DNA of 64,000 bases from Afipia sp. GAS231 (GTDB taxonomy: Bacteria; Pseudomonadota; Alphaproteobacteria; Rhizobiales; Xanthobacteraceae). The stretch spans positions 4,588,001 to 4,652,000 of the forward strand of contig NZ_LT629703.1 of the NCBI RefSeq assembly GCF_900103365.1, in the 5' to 3' direction. The position numbers and the translations under genes are program-made. Below the pieces are notes generated by a model. That model had not been told where the DNA came from and did no database searches. It saw nothing but the letters and a program-made list of their open reading frames with translations. Shown here one piece after another: positions 8,432-17,557 of the stretch (positions are counted from its first letter, which is position 1; each line of letters opens with the position of its first letter).

Positions 8432-9574
8432 ATGAAGTTGGTCATCACTGAGCTTAGAAAAGACTATCATCGCGACATCAAAGGCCTTTCCGAAAGCGAT
8501 AGACCCGCGCTGAATGGTGTTAGTCTGACGATTAATGAGGGTGATTTTTTCACCCTTTTGGGTCCATCGGGTTGCGGGAAAACAACTCTTCTCCGATGTA
8601 TCGCGGGGCTTGAGCAACCCGATAGCGGAGAAATCACGCTGGGGGACCAGGTGCTTTTTTCTTCGGCAAAACGTACGAGTGTGCCACCCAGCCGCCGTGG
8701 ACTTGGAATGGTTTTTCAGTCGTACGCAATCTGGCCCCACATGAACGCGGCGGAGAATGTTGCGTATCCTCTCACGGTGGGTGCGAGGCGAGGCTCCTTT
8801 TCAAAAGCCGAGATTGGGAAGCGGGTTTCCGATAACCTGAGCCTAGTCCAGATCGGTCACTTGGCCGAGCGCAGGGCCACGAAGCTTTCGGGCGGACAGC
8901 AACAGAGACTCGCGCTCGCTCGCGCTCTTGTCAGTCAGCCGCCCGTGCTGCTCTTAGATGAACCGCTTTCCAATCTTGACACGCAGTTGCGCGAGGATCT
9001 GCGCATCGAGCTAGTGCGCCTCCAGGCGCAACTCGGTGTCACATCAGTATACGTTACTCACGATCAATCCGAAGCGCTGGTCATGTCCTCATCCGTGGCG
9101 ATTTTGCGCGAGGGAAGTATCGAGCAAATAGACGCGCCTGAAGCCTTGTATGATTACCCGCGTAATCAATTTATCGCTTCCTTTTTAGGATCTGCAAATT
9201 TGATGAAAGTGCAGATCATCGCCACAAAAGAAAGCAAGTTGGTCCATGGCGAAAATGGTTTTCGATTTGAAACCAGGACGAACTGGGGTGCGCCTTTTAC
9301 GGCATACGGACGTTTTCCAATGCAGGAGGGTACCCAAGCCACCGCAGCGATTAGAGCTGAGGGAATTAGCTTATCCTCACCGCAGCCCAACGGAGATCCG
9401 AATTGGTTAGGAAAAATTGAGACGGTACAGTTCTTGGGCGATGCGTTTGAGTACCGGCTAGTTGTGGGAGGTCAGATGCTTAGGGCGCGGTGTGGGCGCA
9501 GCAACAGGTTCTCTGTCGGCGACCAGGTGCAAATTGGACTTCGTGATCGGGCATGTACGGTTCTTGTTGACTGA
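8432..9574 (+). CDS. ABC transporter ATP-binding protein (FbpC/PotA-like)
   Basis: A 380-aa cytoplasmic ATPase with Walker A GPSGCGKT (residues 44-51), Q-loop MVFQSYAIWPHM, ABC signature LSGGQQQRLALARAL, Walker B VLLLDEPLSNLD and switch histidine VTHDQSEAL. The C-terminal part from about residue 240 looks like the TOBE domain found in transporters of iron(III), spermidine/putrescine, thiamine and opines. It energises the preceding fused permease, with which it almost certainly forms an operon. The gene has a poor ribosome binding site, so it may rely on translational reinitiation. Confidence 0.93.
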   Translation: MKLVITELRKDYHRDIKGLSESDRPALNGVSLTINEGDFFTLLGPSGCGKTTLLRCIAGLEQPDSGEITLGDQVLFSSAKRTSVPPSRRGLGMVFQSYAIWPHMNAAENVAYPLTVGARRGSFSKAEIGKRVSDNLSLVQIGHLAERRATKLSGGQQQRLALARALVSQPPVLLLDEPLSNLDTQLREDLRIELVRLQAQLGVTSVYVTHDQSEALVMSSSVAILREGSIEQIDAPEALYDYPRNQFIASFLGSANLMKVQIIATKESKLVHGENGFRFETRTNWGAPFTAYGRFPMQEGTQATAAIRAEGISLSSPQPNGDPNWLGKIETVQFLGDAFEYRLVVGGQMLRARCGRSNRFSVGDQVQIGLRDRACTVLVD

Positions 9575-9629
9575 AAGATCGCATGGATTTGGCCCTGTGC
9601 AAGAGTGACGCGCGAGATAGGAATTTGGG

Positions 9630-11978
9630 ATGACGCAAAGCACGAGGCCAATCGGGGACACGGGTATAGGCGCGCCGGTGAAACGTGTAGAGGATGGACG
9701 TCTTCTAACCGGCCGCGGGCGCTACGCGGACGATCTGCATCCGAGAGATGTGGTATTCGCCTCTGTCTTGCGTTCTCCTCATGCGCATGCCGTCATACGC
9801 GGCATTGATGTCAGTGATGCGCTGACAGCACCCGACGTTCTTCTGATTCTGACGGGCGAAGATATCCTCCGCGAGAAAGTCGGAGGATTGCCCTGCGTGT
9901 GGACGCCGCCGATGACCGTCGGTAAGCCTTTCGTACCCGAGCAACCGCTGCTCGCTATCGGAAAGGTGCGGCATGTCGGCGACCCTGTCGCTTTTATTGT
10001 CGCGAAGACGATGAACGCCGCAAGAGACGCTTCTGAACGGATTGTGGTCGATTATGATCCGCTCCCCGCCGTCACGCTTAGCGACGCGAATGAGGACAAT
10101 GCTTCGAAGGTTTGGGACGAAGCTCAGGGCAATGTTAGCTTTGCTCTGGAAGCTGGTGACAGCCGCTTGGTCGATGAACAATTCTCCGCGGCCAAGTATG
10201 TAGCGAAGGTGGCGGTACATTACCCACGCGCAAATGGTAGTCCTATCGAGCCACGCTCTTCGATCGCGTTCTACGAGGCCTCCAGCGGTCGATTCTCACT
10301 GGTTTCGACCACCCAAGACCCGTTCCAAGTGCGGCATTTTATCTCCCGCTCTCTGCGCATCCCTGCGTACGCCATTAAGGTACAAGCCAATGACATTGGT
10401 GGCTCATTTGGCCTCAAGGGGCAGGTTTACCCTGAAGAAGTGCTTGTGGTGTGGGCCGCTTCCAAGCTCAACCTGTCTGTCAAATGGACGGGCGATCGCA
10501 GCGAGAATTTTGCTGCGGACATGCATGGGCGCCACCAGATTGCCAACGCAGAAATGGCGCTCGACGCCGATGGCCATGTCCTTGCGCTCCGGACTAACGT
10601 CTTGGCGGATATTGGAGCATACCCCGCCTCAGCGTCGGGAGTTCCGCCACTTCAGGGAATCTTGAACTACCCGGGTCCCTATCGAATTCCTCTGATACAT
10701 TCCAAAGTGCGTGCGATCTTTACAAACACGTGCCAGCTCGGTCCATATCGAGGCACTGGCAAGCCGGAAGCAACCATTGTGTTGGAGCGCCTCATGGAGA
10801 AGGCGGCGGCGGAGATTGGAATCGATTCAATTGAGCTCCGACGGCGCAATCTCATTCGCTCGTCGGAGATGCCGTATCGCACTCCGGGTGGTCTTGTTTA
10901 CGACTGCGGTGATTTTGAGGGCGTGCTCGATAAGGCGCTCGCCCTGGCGAAATGGCAAGAGTTTGAAGGCCGAAAGGCGGATTCCGAGCGCCGCGGTTTG
11001 CTTCGAGGAATCGGTCTTTGCTTTCACTGTCAACGCGCGGGCCAAGCTTCTGAAAGAATGGAGGTCCGCATCGGAGAAAACGGGGCTGTCGCTATCTACG
11101 CAGGTACGTTCGCGACCGGACAAGGCCATGAGACGATGTTTGCACAGATGGTGTCTTCTTGGCTCGGCGTTCCTATCGAGGAAGTGCGTCTGTTTCACGG
11201 CGACACCGATCAGGTTCTGTTCGGCCGCGGCTCATTTGCCCAGCGCTCGATGAGTACGGGTGGTGCGGCATTGAAAGTTGCCGTTGATGAGGTAATACGC
11301 AAAGCTCGTCGGATAACCGCTTGGGCGATGAAAGTCACGGAGGACGACGTCGTCTTTGAGAATGCGCATTTCCTCGTCAAGGGGACCAACCGTGGGCTGA
11401 GCTTTCACGAGGTAGCCGAAAGATCTTATATTCCGGAGGGCCTCCCGGCTGAATTCGGCGTTGGCCTCGACGCTATAGGCAGCGATCCTGGACCGTGCAC
11501 TTTCCCCAACGGCTGCATGATTGCTGAGGTCGAGATCGATCCTGAGACCGGTGTCACAAGACTTGATCGTATCTATTCCGTCGACGATTCCGGCACCGCT
11601 ATCAATCCCCTTACTCTCGATGGTCAATTGCACGGCTCGATCGCACAAGGCGTTGGTGAGGGGCTTCTGGAATCAGTGCTCTACGAGCCGGGCACCGCGC
11701 AGCTGTTGACGGGCTCTTTTATGGATTACGCCATGCCCCGTGCGGACTTCATGCCTGACATTGTATCTCGGTGGGCACCGGTGCCTACAAAACTCAATCC
11801 GATAGGGGCCAAGGGCGGGAGCGAGGCAGGCAATACCGCTGGACCCGCCGCCATAATCAATGCCGTGCTTAATGCACTGTCGCCGTACGGAATCACTGAT
11901 ATCGCCGTTCCCGCGGTACCCCACAAGGTTTGGCGTGCCATCCGTGATGCGGAAGCGCAAGCTCGAAACAGTGCTTGA
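9630..11978 (+). CDS. Molybdenum hydroxylase, large molybdopterin subunit (copy 2)
   Basis: A 782-aa xanthine oxidase-family large subunit that starts with an ATG preceded by AGGA. Motifs: VKRVEDGRLLTGRGRYADD at the N-terminus, NDIGGSFGLKG (cofactor loop, with Ser for the usual third Gly), GPYRGTGKPE in the active-site loop, FATGQGHET, and KGGSEAG with the catalytic Glu near the C-terminus. The sequence is clearly divergent from copy 1, so it probably acts on a different substrate. It lies 55 bases downstream of the ABC ATPase gene, suggesting that transport and hydroxylation of one compound are co-expressed. It has no small or medium subunit of its own nearby. Confidence 0.92.
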   Translation: MTQSTRPIGDTGIGAPVKRVEDGRLLTGRGRYADDLHPRDVVFASVLRSPHAHAVIRGIDVSDALTAPDVLLILTGEDILREKVGGLPCVWTPPMTVGKPFVPEQPLLAIGKVRHVGDPVAFIVAKTMNAARDASERIVVDYDPLPAVTLSDANEDNASKVWDEAQGNVSFALEAGDSRLVDEQFSAAKYVAKVAVHYPRANGSPIEPRSSIAFYEASSGRFSLVSTTQDPFQVRHFISRSLRIPAYAIKVQANDIGGSFGLKGQVYPEEVLVVWAASKLNLSVKWTGDRSENFAADMHGRHQIANAEMALDADGHVLALRTNVLADIGAYPASASGVPPLQGILNYPGPYRIPLIHSKVRAIFTNTCQLGPYRGTGKPEATIVLERLMEKAAAEIGIDSIELRRRNLIRSSEMPYRTPGGLVYDCGDFEGVLDKALALAKWQEFEGRKADSERRGLLRGIGLCFHCQRAGQASERMEVRIGENGAVAIYAGTFATGQGHETMFAQMVSSWLGVPIEEVRLFHGDTDQVLFGRGSFAQRSMSTGGAALKVAVDEVIRKARRITAWAMKVTEDDVVFENAHFLVKGTNRGLSFHEVAERSYIPEGLPAEFGVGLDAIGSDPGPCTFPNGCMIAEVEIDPETGVTRLDRIYSVDDSGTAINPLTLDGQLHGSIAQGVGEGLLESVLYEPGTAQLLTGSFMDYAMPRADFMPDIVSRWAPVPTKLNPIGAKGGSEAGNTAGPAAIINAVLNALSPYGITDIAVPAVPHKVWRAIRDAEAQARNSA

Positions 11979-12032
11979 CCGAAAGTAATAGTGTGATCGA
12001 TCGATAAGTTAACGAGGTGTGGAGCGAAAGAT

Positions 12033-12950
12033 GTGACCAGCTCGGACATCCCACTCAAGGCATCTAGCTTGTCTGTTTCGAGCTTGGGGAGGCATTACCC
12101 CATTCCTGAAAGTGTGGACCGAGGTGAAGCGTCTGTTGCTGAAACACGTTGGCAGACCAAATACGATTATGGCACGATATTCTATTCGCCCGCGAAACGT
12201 TCGAGAGAACATATCGATCTAGAACATCATCTTGTCGGAGTGAATCTCACTCCCGGGATCGTAGATACGCGCCTCAACGCCGCGAGGTGGTCGAGTAATG
12301 TAATGCTATCAGGATCACTTTATTTCGTCGCCGCCGGCTCCACTATCCAAGTTAGAAAAGAAAAATCGCTCGATTGCGAACTTGCCAGTATCGATGTCGG
12401 TTCCGCTAATCGTCTTTTTGAAGAAGCCGGAATTGTGGGGCCGTTACCCGCTTTTTCGTTTAATCTAATCGACCCGTTGGTCGAAGCGCACGCGCGGCAG
12501 CTTAGGAGGATGCTCCTGCAGGAGGACAAAGATGTGCCCCTCGTCGCGGCGAGCTTCGTGCTCCAGGCGATTGGCCGTCTTATGAAATGCAACGAGATGC
12601 AAGCCAAGACGCGTCGCTATCGGCTTGCACCCCAGCAGATCCGCGCGGCTTTAGAGTTTATCGAGGAGAACCTCGCATCTTCGCTATCAGTCGAGGAGCT
12701 TGCGCAACATGCGACCGGACTAAGTGGTTTCTTTTTTGCACATGCGTTTACCGAGATGTTAGGAAACTCTCCGCATCAATACGTTCTTGCTCGTCGCCTC
12801 TCCCGAGCGTACGAGCTGATCGCGAAGGGAAAACACCCCCTGGCTGAGATCGCATACACGGTCGGATTCTCAAGCCAAGCTCACATGACGACGGCATTTT
12901 ATAAACGATTTGGCGTCACACCGGGTGCGCTTCGGCGAATCCTGTCATGA
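12033..12950 (+). CDS. AraC-family transcriptional regulator
   Basis: A 305-aa regulator starting at GTG (the ATG two bases upstream is immediately followed by a stop). The C-terminal ~100 residues carry the double helix-turn-helix of AraC/XylS proteins, ending IAYTVGFSSQAHMTTAFYKR and FGVTPGALRR. The N-terminal ~190 residues should form the ligand-sensing part. It lies just downstream of the ABC transporter and second Mo-hydroxylase gene in the same direction, so it probably controls that operon in response to the substrate. The inducer is unknown. Confidence 0.9.
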   Translation: MTSSDIPLKASSLSVSSLGRHYPIPESVDRGEASVAETRWQTKYDYGTIFYSPAKRSREHIDLEHHLVGVNLTPGIVDTRLNAARWSSNVMLSGSLYFVAAGSTIQVRKEKSLDCELASIDVGSANRLFEEAGIVGPLPAFSFNLIDPLVEAHARQLRRMLLQEDKDVPLVAASFVLQAIGRLMKCNEMQAKTRRYRLAPQQIRAALEFIEENLASSLSVEELAQHATGLSGFFFAHAFTEMLGNSPHQYVLARRLSRAYELIAKGKHPLAEIAYTVGFSSQAHMTTAFYKRFGVTPGALRRILS

Positions 12951-12993
12951 AGTTTCTGCTGCGGATTGCCTCGCCTGACCTATTGAGAAGAGC

Positions 12994-13197
12994 ATGAGAG
13001 CTGGGTTGCGGCGACGGCTTCGCTTGGGTCGATCTAAAATCGGCCTGTTCAGGTTCGTGGTGTGGGTCCGCGCGCTTAGGAAAACGCACGATGACGATCT
13101 CCTAGCCGCCGGTCTTAAAATGGTGGAGACCGCCGCCCGTCGGAGCGGCTCTAGTTGGTTTGGCCTGTTGAATTGGTGGCAGAAGACGAAGAAATGA
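12994..13197 (+). CDS. Possible 67-aa basic small protein, coupled to the next gene
   Basis: A short, strongly basic frame (MRAGLRRRLRLGRSKIGLF...) preceded by a weak GAGAAG site. It ends in TGA inside ATGATG, overlapping the start of the next small gene, an arrangement typical of translational coupling. I know no family for it. It could equally be a chance frame in front of a real gene. Confidence 0.3.
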   Translation: MRAGLRRRLRLGRSKIGLFRFVVWVRALRKTHDDDLLAAGLKMVETAARRSGSSWFGLLNWWQKTKK

Positions 13198-13403
13198 TGT
13201 CCGCCAATCACCGAGAGCGCCAGTTCATGCAGCACCTGCGGGGCGCGGGATGGGTAAAGGCCATCGCGCTGCCGGATAGCCCGAAGCTGATTGCGAGCCT
13301 TCTAAACAAGGGCTGGATTGAAAGCAGCCACAGCGGGAGCAGTGTGGCGTACCGCATCACACATGCGGGTCTTGCGGCGAAGTCGACCCCAGTGAAGCTA
13401 TAG
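13194..13403 (+). CDS. Small conserved rhizobial protein (winged-helix-like), 69 aa
   Basis: The product, beginning MMSANHRERQFMQHLRGAGW, matches from memory a small conserved protein seen repeatedly in Bradyrhizobium genomes, which keeps the pattern NHRERQFM..LRGAGWV and ends in KGWIE...YRIT..GLAAK. The two-helix plus beta-hairpin pattern resembles a short winged helix, so DNA or protein binding is possible. Function is unknown. Starts at 13194 and 13197 are both possible. Confidence 0.65.
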   Translation: MMSANHRERQFMQHLRGAGWVKAIALPDSPKLIASLLNKGWIESSHSGSSVAYRITHAGLAAKSTPVKL

Positions 13404-13525
13404 TCGGCCGGCGGAAGCGGCGTGGCGCATACTGTAGCAGCTGCGGACATGAGGCTGCGCAGGTGATACCCAAGAGCGGAGGGATGGATCACTTTTGAAA
13501 TCTGGGACCAATCGGCTGTGATGCT

Positions 13526-13765
13526 ATGAAAAACCAACCCCGTAATAAGCGTTTGAAAGTCGGCTCTAGGTTTAGGTTATCCGCGCTGGGAATCGAACGT
13601 TGCCCCAGGCTTAAGAGCTGCGCAGGCATAATCGTCGGATTAAGTCCCACCGGGTCTTCCTTTCGGGTCCTTTTGGATGGCCGGAAACAGGCTGTGACGC
13701 TGCACGAAAGCTATATCGAGCTGGACCCACCTAGCGGGGCTCTTCATCGCCAAATTGTTACGTAA
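13526..13765 (+). CDS. Small SH3-like hypothetical protein, 79 aa
   Basis: A short protein beginning MKNQPRNKRLKVGSRFRLSA with a beta-rich pattern (GIIVGLSPTGSSFRVLLDGRK...LHESYIELD). From memory this fits a small family common in Bradyrhizobium, whose members end in LHxSYIE. The fold is probably an SH3-like barrel. The role is unknown and the neighbours give no help. Confidence 0.6.
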   Translation: MKNQPRNKRLKVGSRFRLSALGIERCPRLKSCAGIIVGLSPTGSSFRVLLDGRKQAVTLHESYIELDPPSGALHRQIVT

Positions 13766-14486
13766 CGTAGCTTACTAAATTAGCACACATTACTGCCGCC
13801 AGACATCCCGCTGGTCCAGTAATGAAGAAGCGGTGCGTCCGCTGCCGTAGGGTTTAGAGAGCAATTTTCCGAGATGCCAACCGCTAACGACCGCGGCGAC
13901 CTGCAGATCGACTATGCCCGGCCACCGGCGCAGAACGCCGATCGGTATCGAAGTGAATCTGGCTCGGCAGCGCCACGGGAGAAATAGCGGTTCGACGCGT
14001 GGTTTAAAGCATGTGGTTCGGCTGCCAGAGGTTAGTATCTCGAAGCAGTTCCCCTTCGGGCGACATTTAAGTACCAAACTCGAAAAACTGGCGCCGCGGG
14101 CGGCAGACCGACAGAGTCGGGTAAATATCTTCCAAAAAGCTGCTAACGAGGTAGTTTAAGCTTAAACTATTTTGTGGAGTGACGATGCTCTTGATGATAG
14201 GAGTGCGTAGGCAAAATTCTCGCATGGAACGGAGACGGCATCGTTATGTCAGCGTCGACCGATTTGGCAGCAATCATCGTCAGCAGTTCCACCGCTCGTA
14301 ACGTCGAGTTCTATCGTGGTGGTGACTATATGCGCCAGAGGAAGATCGAAGGTCTCCTTGCCGAACCTCACGAAATCGCGCTCGACCCCACGCGCTGCCC
14401 AGCCTAGATATCGAATTAGAATATCGTCTTTGGCTCCGACGAAGCCGAATAGCAACACGCGCAAAGCTTTCCGACCAGGATGCAAA
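13766..14486. other. Poorly coding stretch with fragments and a palindrome
   Basis: About 720 bases without a convincing gene. Frames on both strands are short and overlap. Around 14225-14405 several short frames in different phases (for example one starting [12 protein letters not shown]) could be a frameshifted regulatory gene relic, but I cannot assign a family. It ends at the start of a chemoreceptor gene. Confidence 0.35.
14153..14168. promoter_or_regulatory. Perfect 16-bp palindrome AGTTTAAGCTTAAACT
   Basis: A perfect inverted repeat in the gap upstream of the chemoreceptor gene. It shares the TTTAAGCTT core with near-palindromes at 6476-6489 and 34145-34158. It could be a dimeric repressor or activator site. 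Confidence 0.4.
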
Positions 14487-15392
14487 ATGTCTGCACAACG
14501 CCGATTTGCCCACTATCTCGGAACGAAAAAAGCGATCAACCTTACCGCCGACCAGATATTGCACGAGCTCGCCAAGGAGATTACGGCATTCGAGGTACGA
14601 GGGGGAAACCCGTCACCGTCAGCACCAGACGATGTATACGGCGCGCTATCCAATCCTGAACACCAGACATCCATCGACGATCTTCTGGATACGTCGGTCA
14701 ATTCCGTTGCCTACGCACGAGTGGCTATCTCTCAAGCGACCGATTCGTGCGTCCACATCGAGAACGGATCCCGCAATGCGGCGACATCTTCAGAAGCCGT
14801 CAGGGCTTCCATTGCCGAAATCTCTTTACAATCGAAATCCGCTGCACAGACGATCAGTCAAATAACTGCAAACGTCGAATTGGCGTTGGTCAATTCCGGT
14901 ACGCTCGCCACTGCGGTCGAGAAGATATCATCGGTCGTTTCGCTCATAAGGAAGATAGCCAGCCAAACGAATCTGCTCGCACTAAATGCCACCATCGAGG
15001 CGGCGCGAGCCGGTGAAATCGGCCGCGGATTTGCTGTCGTAGCGACCGAAGTCAAGGCTCTGGCAAAGCAGACTTCCGGCGCGACCGAAGACATCGCGTT
15101 ACAGGTGGCGCAGATCCAGTCCGCCTCGCAGGAGTCACTGAAATCCGTCAAGTCCATAACCGGCGACATTCGGGGCATGAGCGAAAGGCTCGCCGCCATC
15201 GCCGATTTGGTTGCCCGACAGGAATCCTCGACGAGCGATGTCGTGCAGGCACTCGAGGCATGCACGGGCGGACTTCGCGAGCTGCGCGACGCCCTGGGAA
15301 GCATGGAGAAGGGGGCGACGATCAGCACGACACGGCTGGAGCGGATTAGATCTTTATATCAGGATATCACGGCCCCGCTTAGCCCAGCGTAA
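14487..15392 (+). CDS. Cytoplasmic methyl-accepting chemotaxis-type protein
   Basis: A 301-aa protein with no transmembrane segment. Its C-terminal ~200 residues are the chemoreceptor signalling coiled coil, including the hairpin tip [20 protein letters not shown] and [20 protein letters not shown] that bind CheA/CheW. The N-terminal ~90 residues have no recognised sensor. The start at 14487 was chosen because AGGA lies 6 bases upstream; the frame is open upstream but that part reads like non-coding sequence. It may act as a soluble receptor. The hairpin at 15403-15420 just downstream could assist termination. Confidence 0.88.
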   Translation: MSAQRRFAHYLGTKKAINLTADQILHELAKEITAFEVRGGNPSPSAPDDVYGALSNPEHQTSIDDLLDTSVNSVAYARVAISQATDSCVHIENGSRNAATSSEAVRASIAEISLQSKSAAQTISQITANVELALVNSGTLATAVEKISSVVSLIRKIASQTNLLALNATIEAARAGEIGRGFAVVATEVKALAKQTSGATEDIALQVAQIQSASQESLKSVKSITGDIRGMSERLAAIADLVARQESSTSDVVQALEACTGGLRELRDALGSMEKGATISTTRLERIRSLYQDITAPLSPA

Positions 15393-15577
15393 TACCCAAA
15401 AGCCGACAAGTTTTTGTCGGGTGCCTTATGGATATTCGCCCCCGTGGCTTCGATCTCGTCGAGCTTGGCTGCCAAGTGTGCTTGCACGTTTTTGAACACA
15501 TCAAGCACCATGGCTAAGTTCAGTGCCCCGCCACAGAACAACCTGTGAACGAATAGCAACGTTGCGAGAGTGTCACA

Positions 15578-15769
15578 TTGATTGAACGTCTCGCTCACGC
15601 TTCGTACTGGATACTTTTCTTAGCCGGCGTCGTTGTTGCCGTGCTCGGCAGTTTTCACATAGTCGGCACCACGCCGGAGGAGCAGGCCGTAACACTCGCC
15701 GTCGGACTTGGGTTGTGGGCAATTGGATGGGTCGGGCGGTACGTCCTGCTAGGGCGTTGGTTACCCTAG
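15578..15769 (+). CDS. Small membrane protein, 63 aa, TTG start
   Basis: A short frame starting at TTG with GAGAG upstream. It encodes two hydrophobic helices (SYWILFLAGVVVAVLGSF and VTLAVGLGLWAIGWVGRYVLL) joined by a short polar turn containing TTPEEQ. This is the layout of a small two-pass inner-membrane protein. Similar small proteins occur in Bradyrhizobium as far as I recall. Function unknown. Confidence 0.55.
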   Translation: MIERLAHASYWILFLAGVVVAVLGSFHIVGTTPEEQAVTLAVGLGLWAIGWVGRYVLLGRWLP

Positions 15770-16559
15770 CGCCACGCATTCATGCATCGCCGGAGCCCGT
15801 ACCATTCAATTTTCCATGAACCACTTGATGTGTCGCAAGAACTCTTGCTCCGACGTGCATTGCGTTTTCTCAACTCATAATAGGTCGCATATTCGTTGTT
15901 CTTCATTGAACAGCCGCTTCATCTTGAACCCTTCGTGCTGGTCCCCATACTTCTCGAAGCTCGTCGAAGTTTTTCAGATAAAGCACTTATTCAGCCGCTC
16001 GCTATAATCATTTTTGGTAGCTAACGGTGGTCTGTCCCTTGTCGCTGTTGGTTATGTTTCCACCTCACTCAACTTTAAAAGTTGCGGCGGCCGCAGCGCT
16101 CGTGCAAAATATATCGGGCTGATATAATTGAGCCAAAGCGGGCAATGAGATAAGCACGAGGCAGCCGACGATGAGATACTTCATTGGTTGTGATGCTCCC
16201 CGCTGGCAATCGTTGCGAAGCCCATCGAGCACGCAAGCCGTATTCGCGCATCAAAAGGTCGGCTTGAGATCGGCGCGACCTTTTTGGGCACGAATCGAAT
16301 TCATTCAGGCAAAATTGCCCACCACCAGGCCTTCGACACGTTTATCAGCGTTCGGAACTCGCACATAGTTATTTCCCCTATCGGCAGTCCTGAGGTCGCG
16401 GACTGAACCGCTTCGACTGCAAGCGGAACGCGTTTCTCGTTGAGCGAGCCCCTTTTCGCCGTCAAAAAAGGATCAACTGTTTCCTACGATCGTTCTCATC
16501 TTGGACGCGACAGACAAGATCGCTCTTCTCTATCGAAGCGACCGCATCGAGAGTCGTCA
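15770..16559. other. Non-coding or decayed stretch
   Basis: Nearly 800 bases in which all frames are short, lack ribosome binding sites and show no family resemblance. It leads into a probable IS110 transposase relic. I see no functional element. Confidence 0.4.
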
Positions 16560-16752
16560 GCTCCATCGTTCCGATCCGGCGTGACATACTCTTTGAGGCA
16601 GCCCGTCTTCTTGCCAGAGGACGCGGAGCAAGTACCACATCCCGAGCGTTCTGTTCCGACAGCGGATCGCCCTGATCGATTCGCTGCGCGGACAACTCGC
16701 CGAATTTGATCAGCAATCTAGCTCTCAGTTCGTGTTCGAGATTTTGATCTGA
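16560..16752 (+). pseudogene. Probable IS110-family transposase remnant
   Basis: In one plus-strand frame the sequence reads VLFRQRIALIDSLRGQLAEF, which resembles the conserved LxxQRTxLINALRxHLAEF block of IS110-type DEDD transposases. The part upstream (EDAEQ...) is in another frame, and the fragment stops soon after. Only a small piece of the ~340-aa transposase is left and no inverted repeats can be seen. The call rests on one motif from memory. Confidence 0.35.
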
Positions 16753-16918
16753 ATGCTTAGCGCTGGATGGGCAATTCGTAAGCGAGAAGCGGCAACTCTT
16801 GGCCGCGGACATCGAAATGCCAAGGTGCCGCAATTCTATTGATAAACTTCATATATCACCGGCGATGGCGCTTTTATATTGGACCAACGCTTCGGTCCTT
16901 ACTATCCGCCGGATCGCA

Positions 16919-17002
16919 GCGCGCTTGCGCGCCGTCGGTCCGCCCTGATAGGCGTTCCTCCCAAGACTAGGCTCGGCCACTAAAGTGGTCGGGCCATTTT
17001 TT
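16919..17002 (+). ncRNA. Candidate small RNA, copy 1 (CCTCCC-containing family)
   Basis: The stretch has three hairpins in a row: GCGCGC-TT-GCGCGC, then CGCC-CTGATA-GGCG directly followed by TTCCTCCC, and a terminator-like hairpin GGCTCGGCCAC-TAAA-GTGGTCGGGCC ending in ATTTTTT. The middle and right parts match a second locus at 62571-62658 in sequence (GGCGTT.CCTCCC..GACTAGGC.CGGCCAC) and architecture. The exposed CCTCCC could pair with Shine-Dalgarno sequences, as in the alphaproteobacterial cuckoo-type RNAs. No clear promoter is visible for this copy. Confidence 0.5.
16970..17002 (+). terminator. Rho-independent terminator
   Basis: An 11-bp G+C-rich stem (two G-U pairs) with a TAAA loop, followed by ATTTTTT. 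It forms the 3' end of the candidate small RNA and would terminate plus-strand transcription. Confidence 0.65.
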
Positions 17003-17557
17003 AGCGCAAGACGTGATGCTCGGGCACGGACCTTCCCTTGGTGTCGTCGGATGGGAATCCGGCGAAGATTTTCGACGTCAGCCTTTTCGGACCGCCGTCT
17101 CCGCGTCGTCCGTTCGCCGTTTCTTCGAGATCGGGGGCCCTTGGCGCAGATGGCGTCGGCGGTTCGGGCGGCGGCGAATTCGTCTTCATTAGCCGGCGCT
17201 TCGACGATCTCGGCATTGATCGGGTCGAGCGCTTCTCGTTCGAAGGCATAGCTTCCGCCGGCGGTTGTGAAATTTGCGCCTCCGGCGTCACCGCTTTGAA
17301 CTTCGGCCTTTCATTCTCGACACTTCGGTGTTGATTCAGACTGCGAATGATCGCCGGCGCCTCCCGATTCCAGCGTCTTGATTTGCCGTTCTTCCGGCCG
17401 CGCGCGGCGGCATTTTTTCGCTCCGTACTTCCACGCAGGAGTGATGGTACCCAAACCCCCACGGGGATTGATGGTAACCAAGTGCTAAAGCATTTCACTA
17501 TACCGTGACGCAATTCGTCCCGCCAATTGCGGTCTTGCCCAATCCCCGGAGATCACT
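17003..17557. other. Gap upstream of chemoreceptor gene
   Basis: Frames on both strands are proline/arginine rich and of low complexity (a minus-strand frame covers 17001-17513). None has a recognised domain or a good start signal. The last ~100 bases should contain the promoter of the chemoreceptor gene, but I could not pick a convincing -35/-10 pair. Confidence 0.35.

Noticed and set aside
15403..15420. Terminator CCGACAA-GTTT-TTGTCGG after the soluble chemoreceptor
   Set aside because: The stem is only 7 bp and no T run follows, so it is not listed as a terminator.
17001..17513. 170-aa minus-strand frame, Pro/Arg/Ser rich
   Set aside because: Low complexity, no ribosome binding site and no recognised domain; it runs through the terminator of the candidate small RNA.
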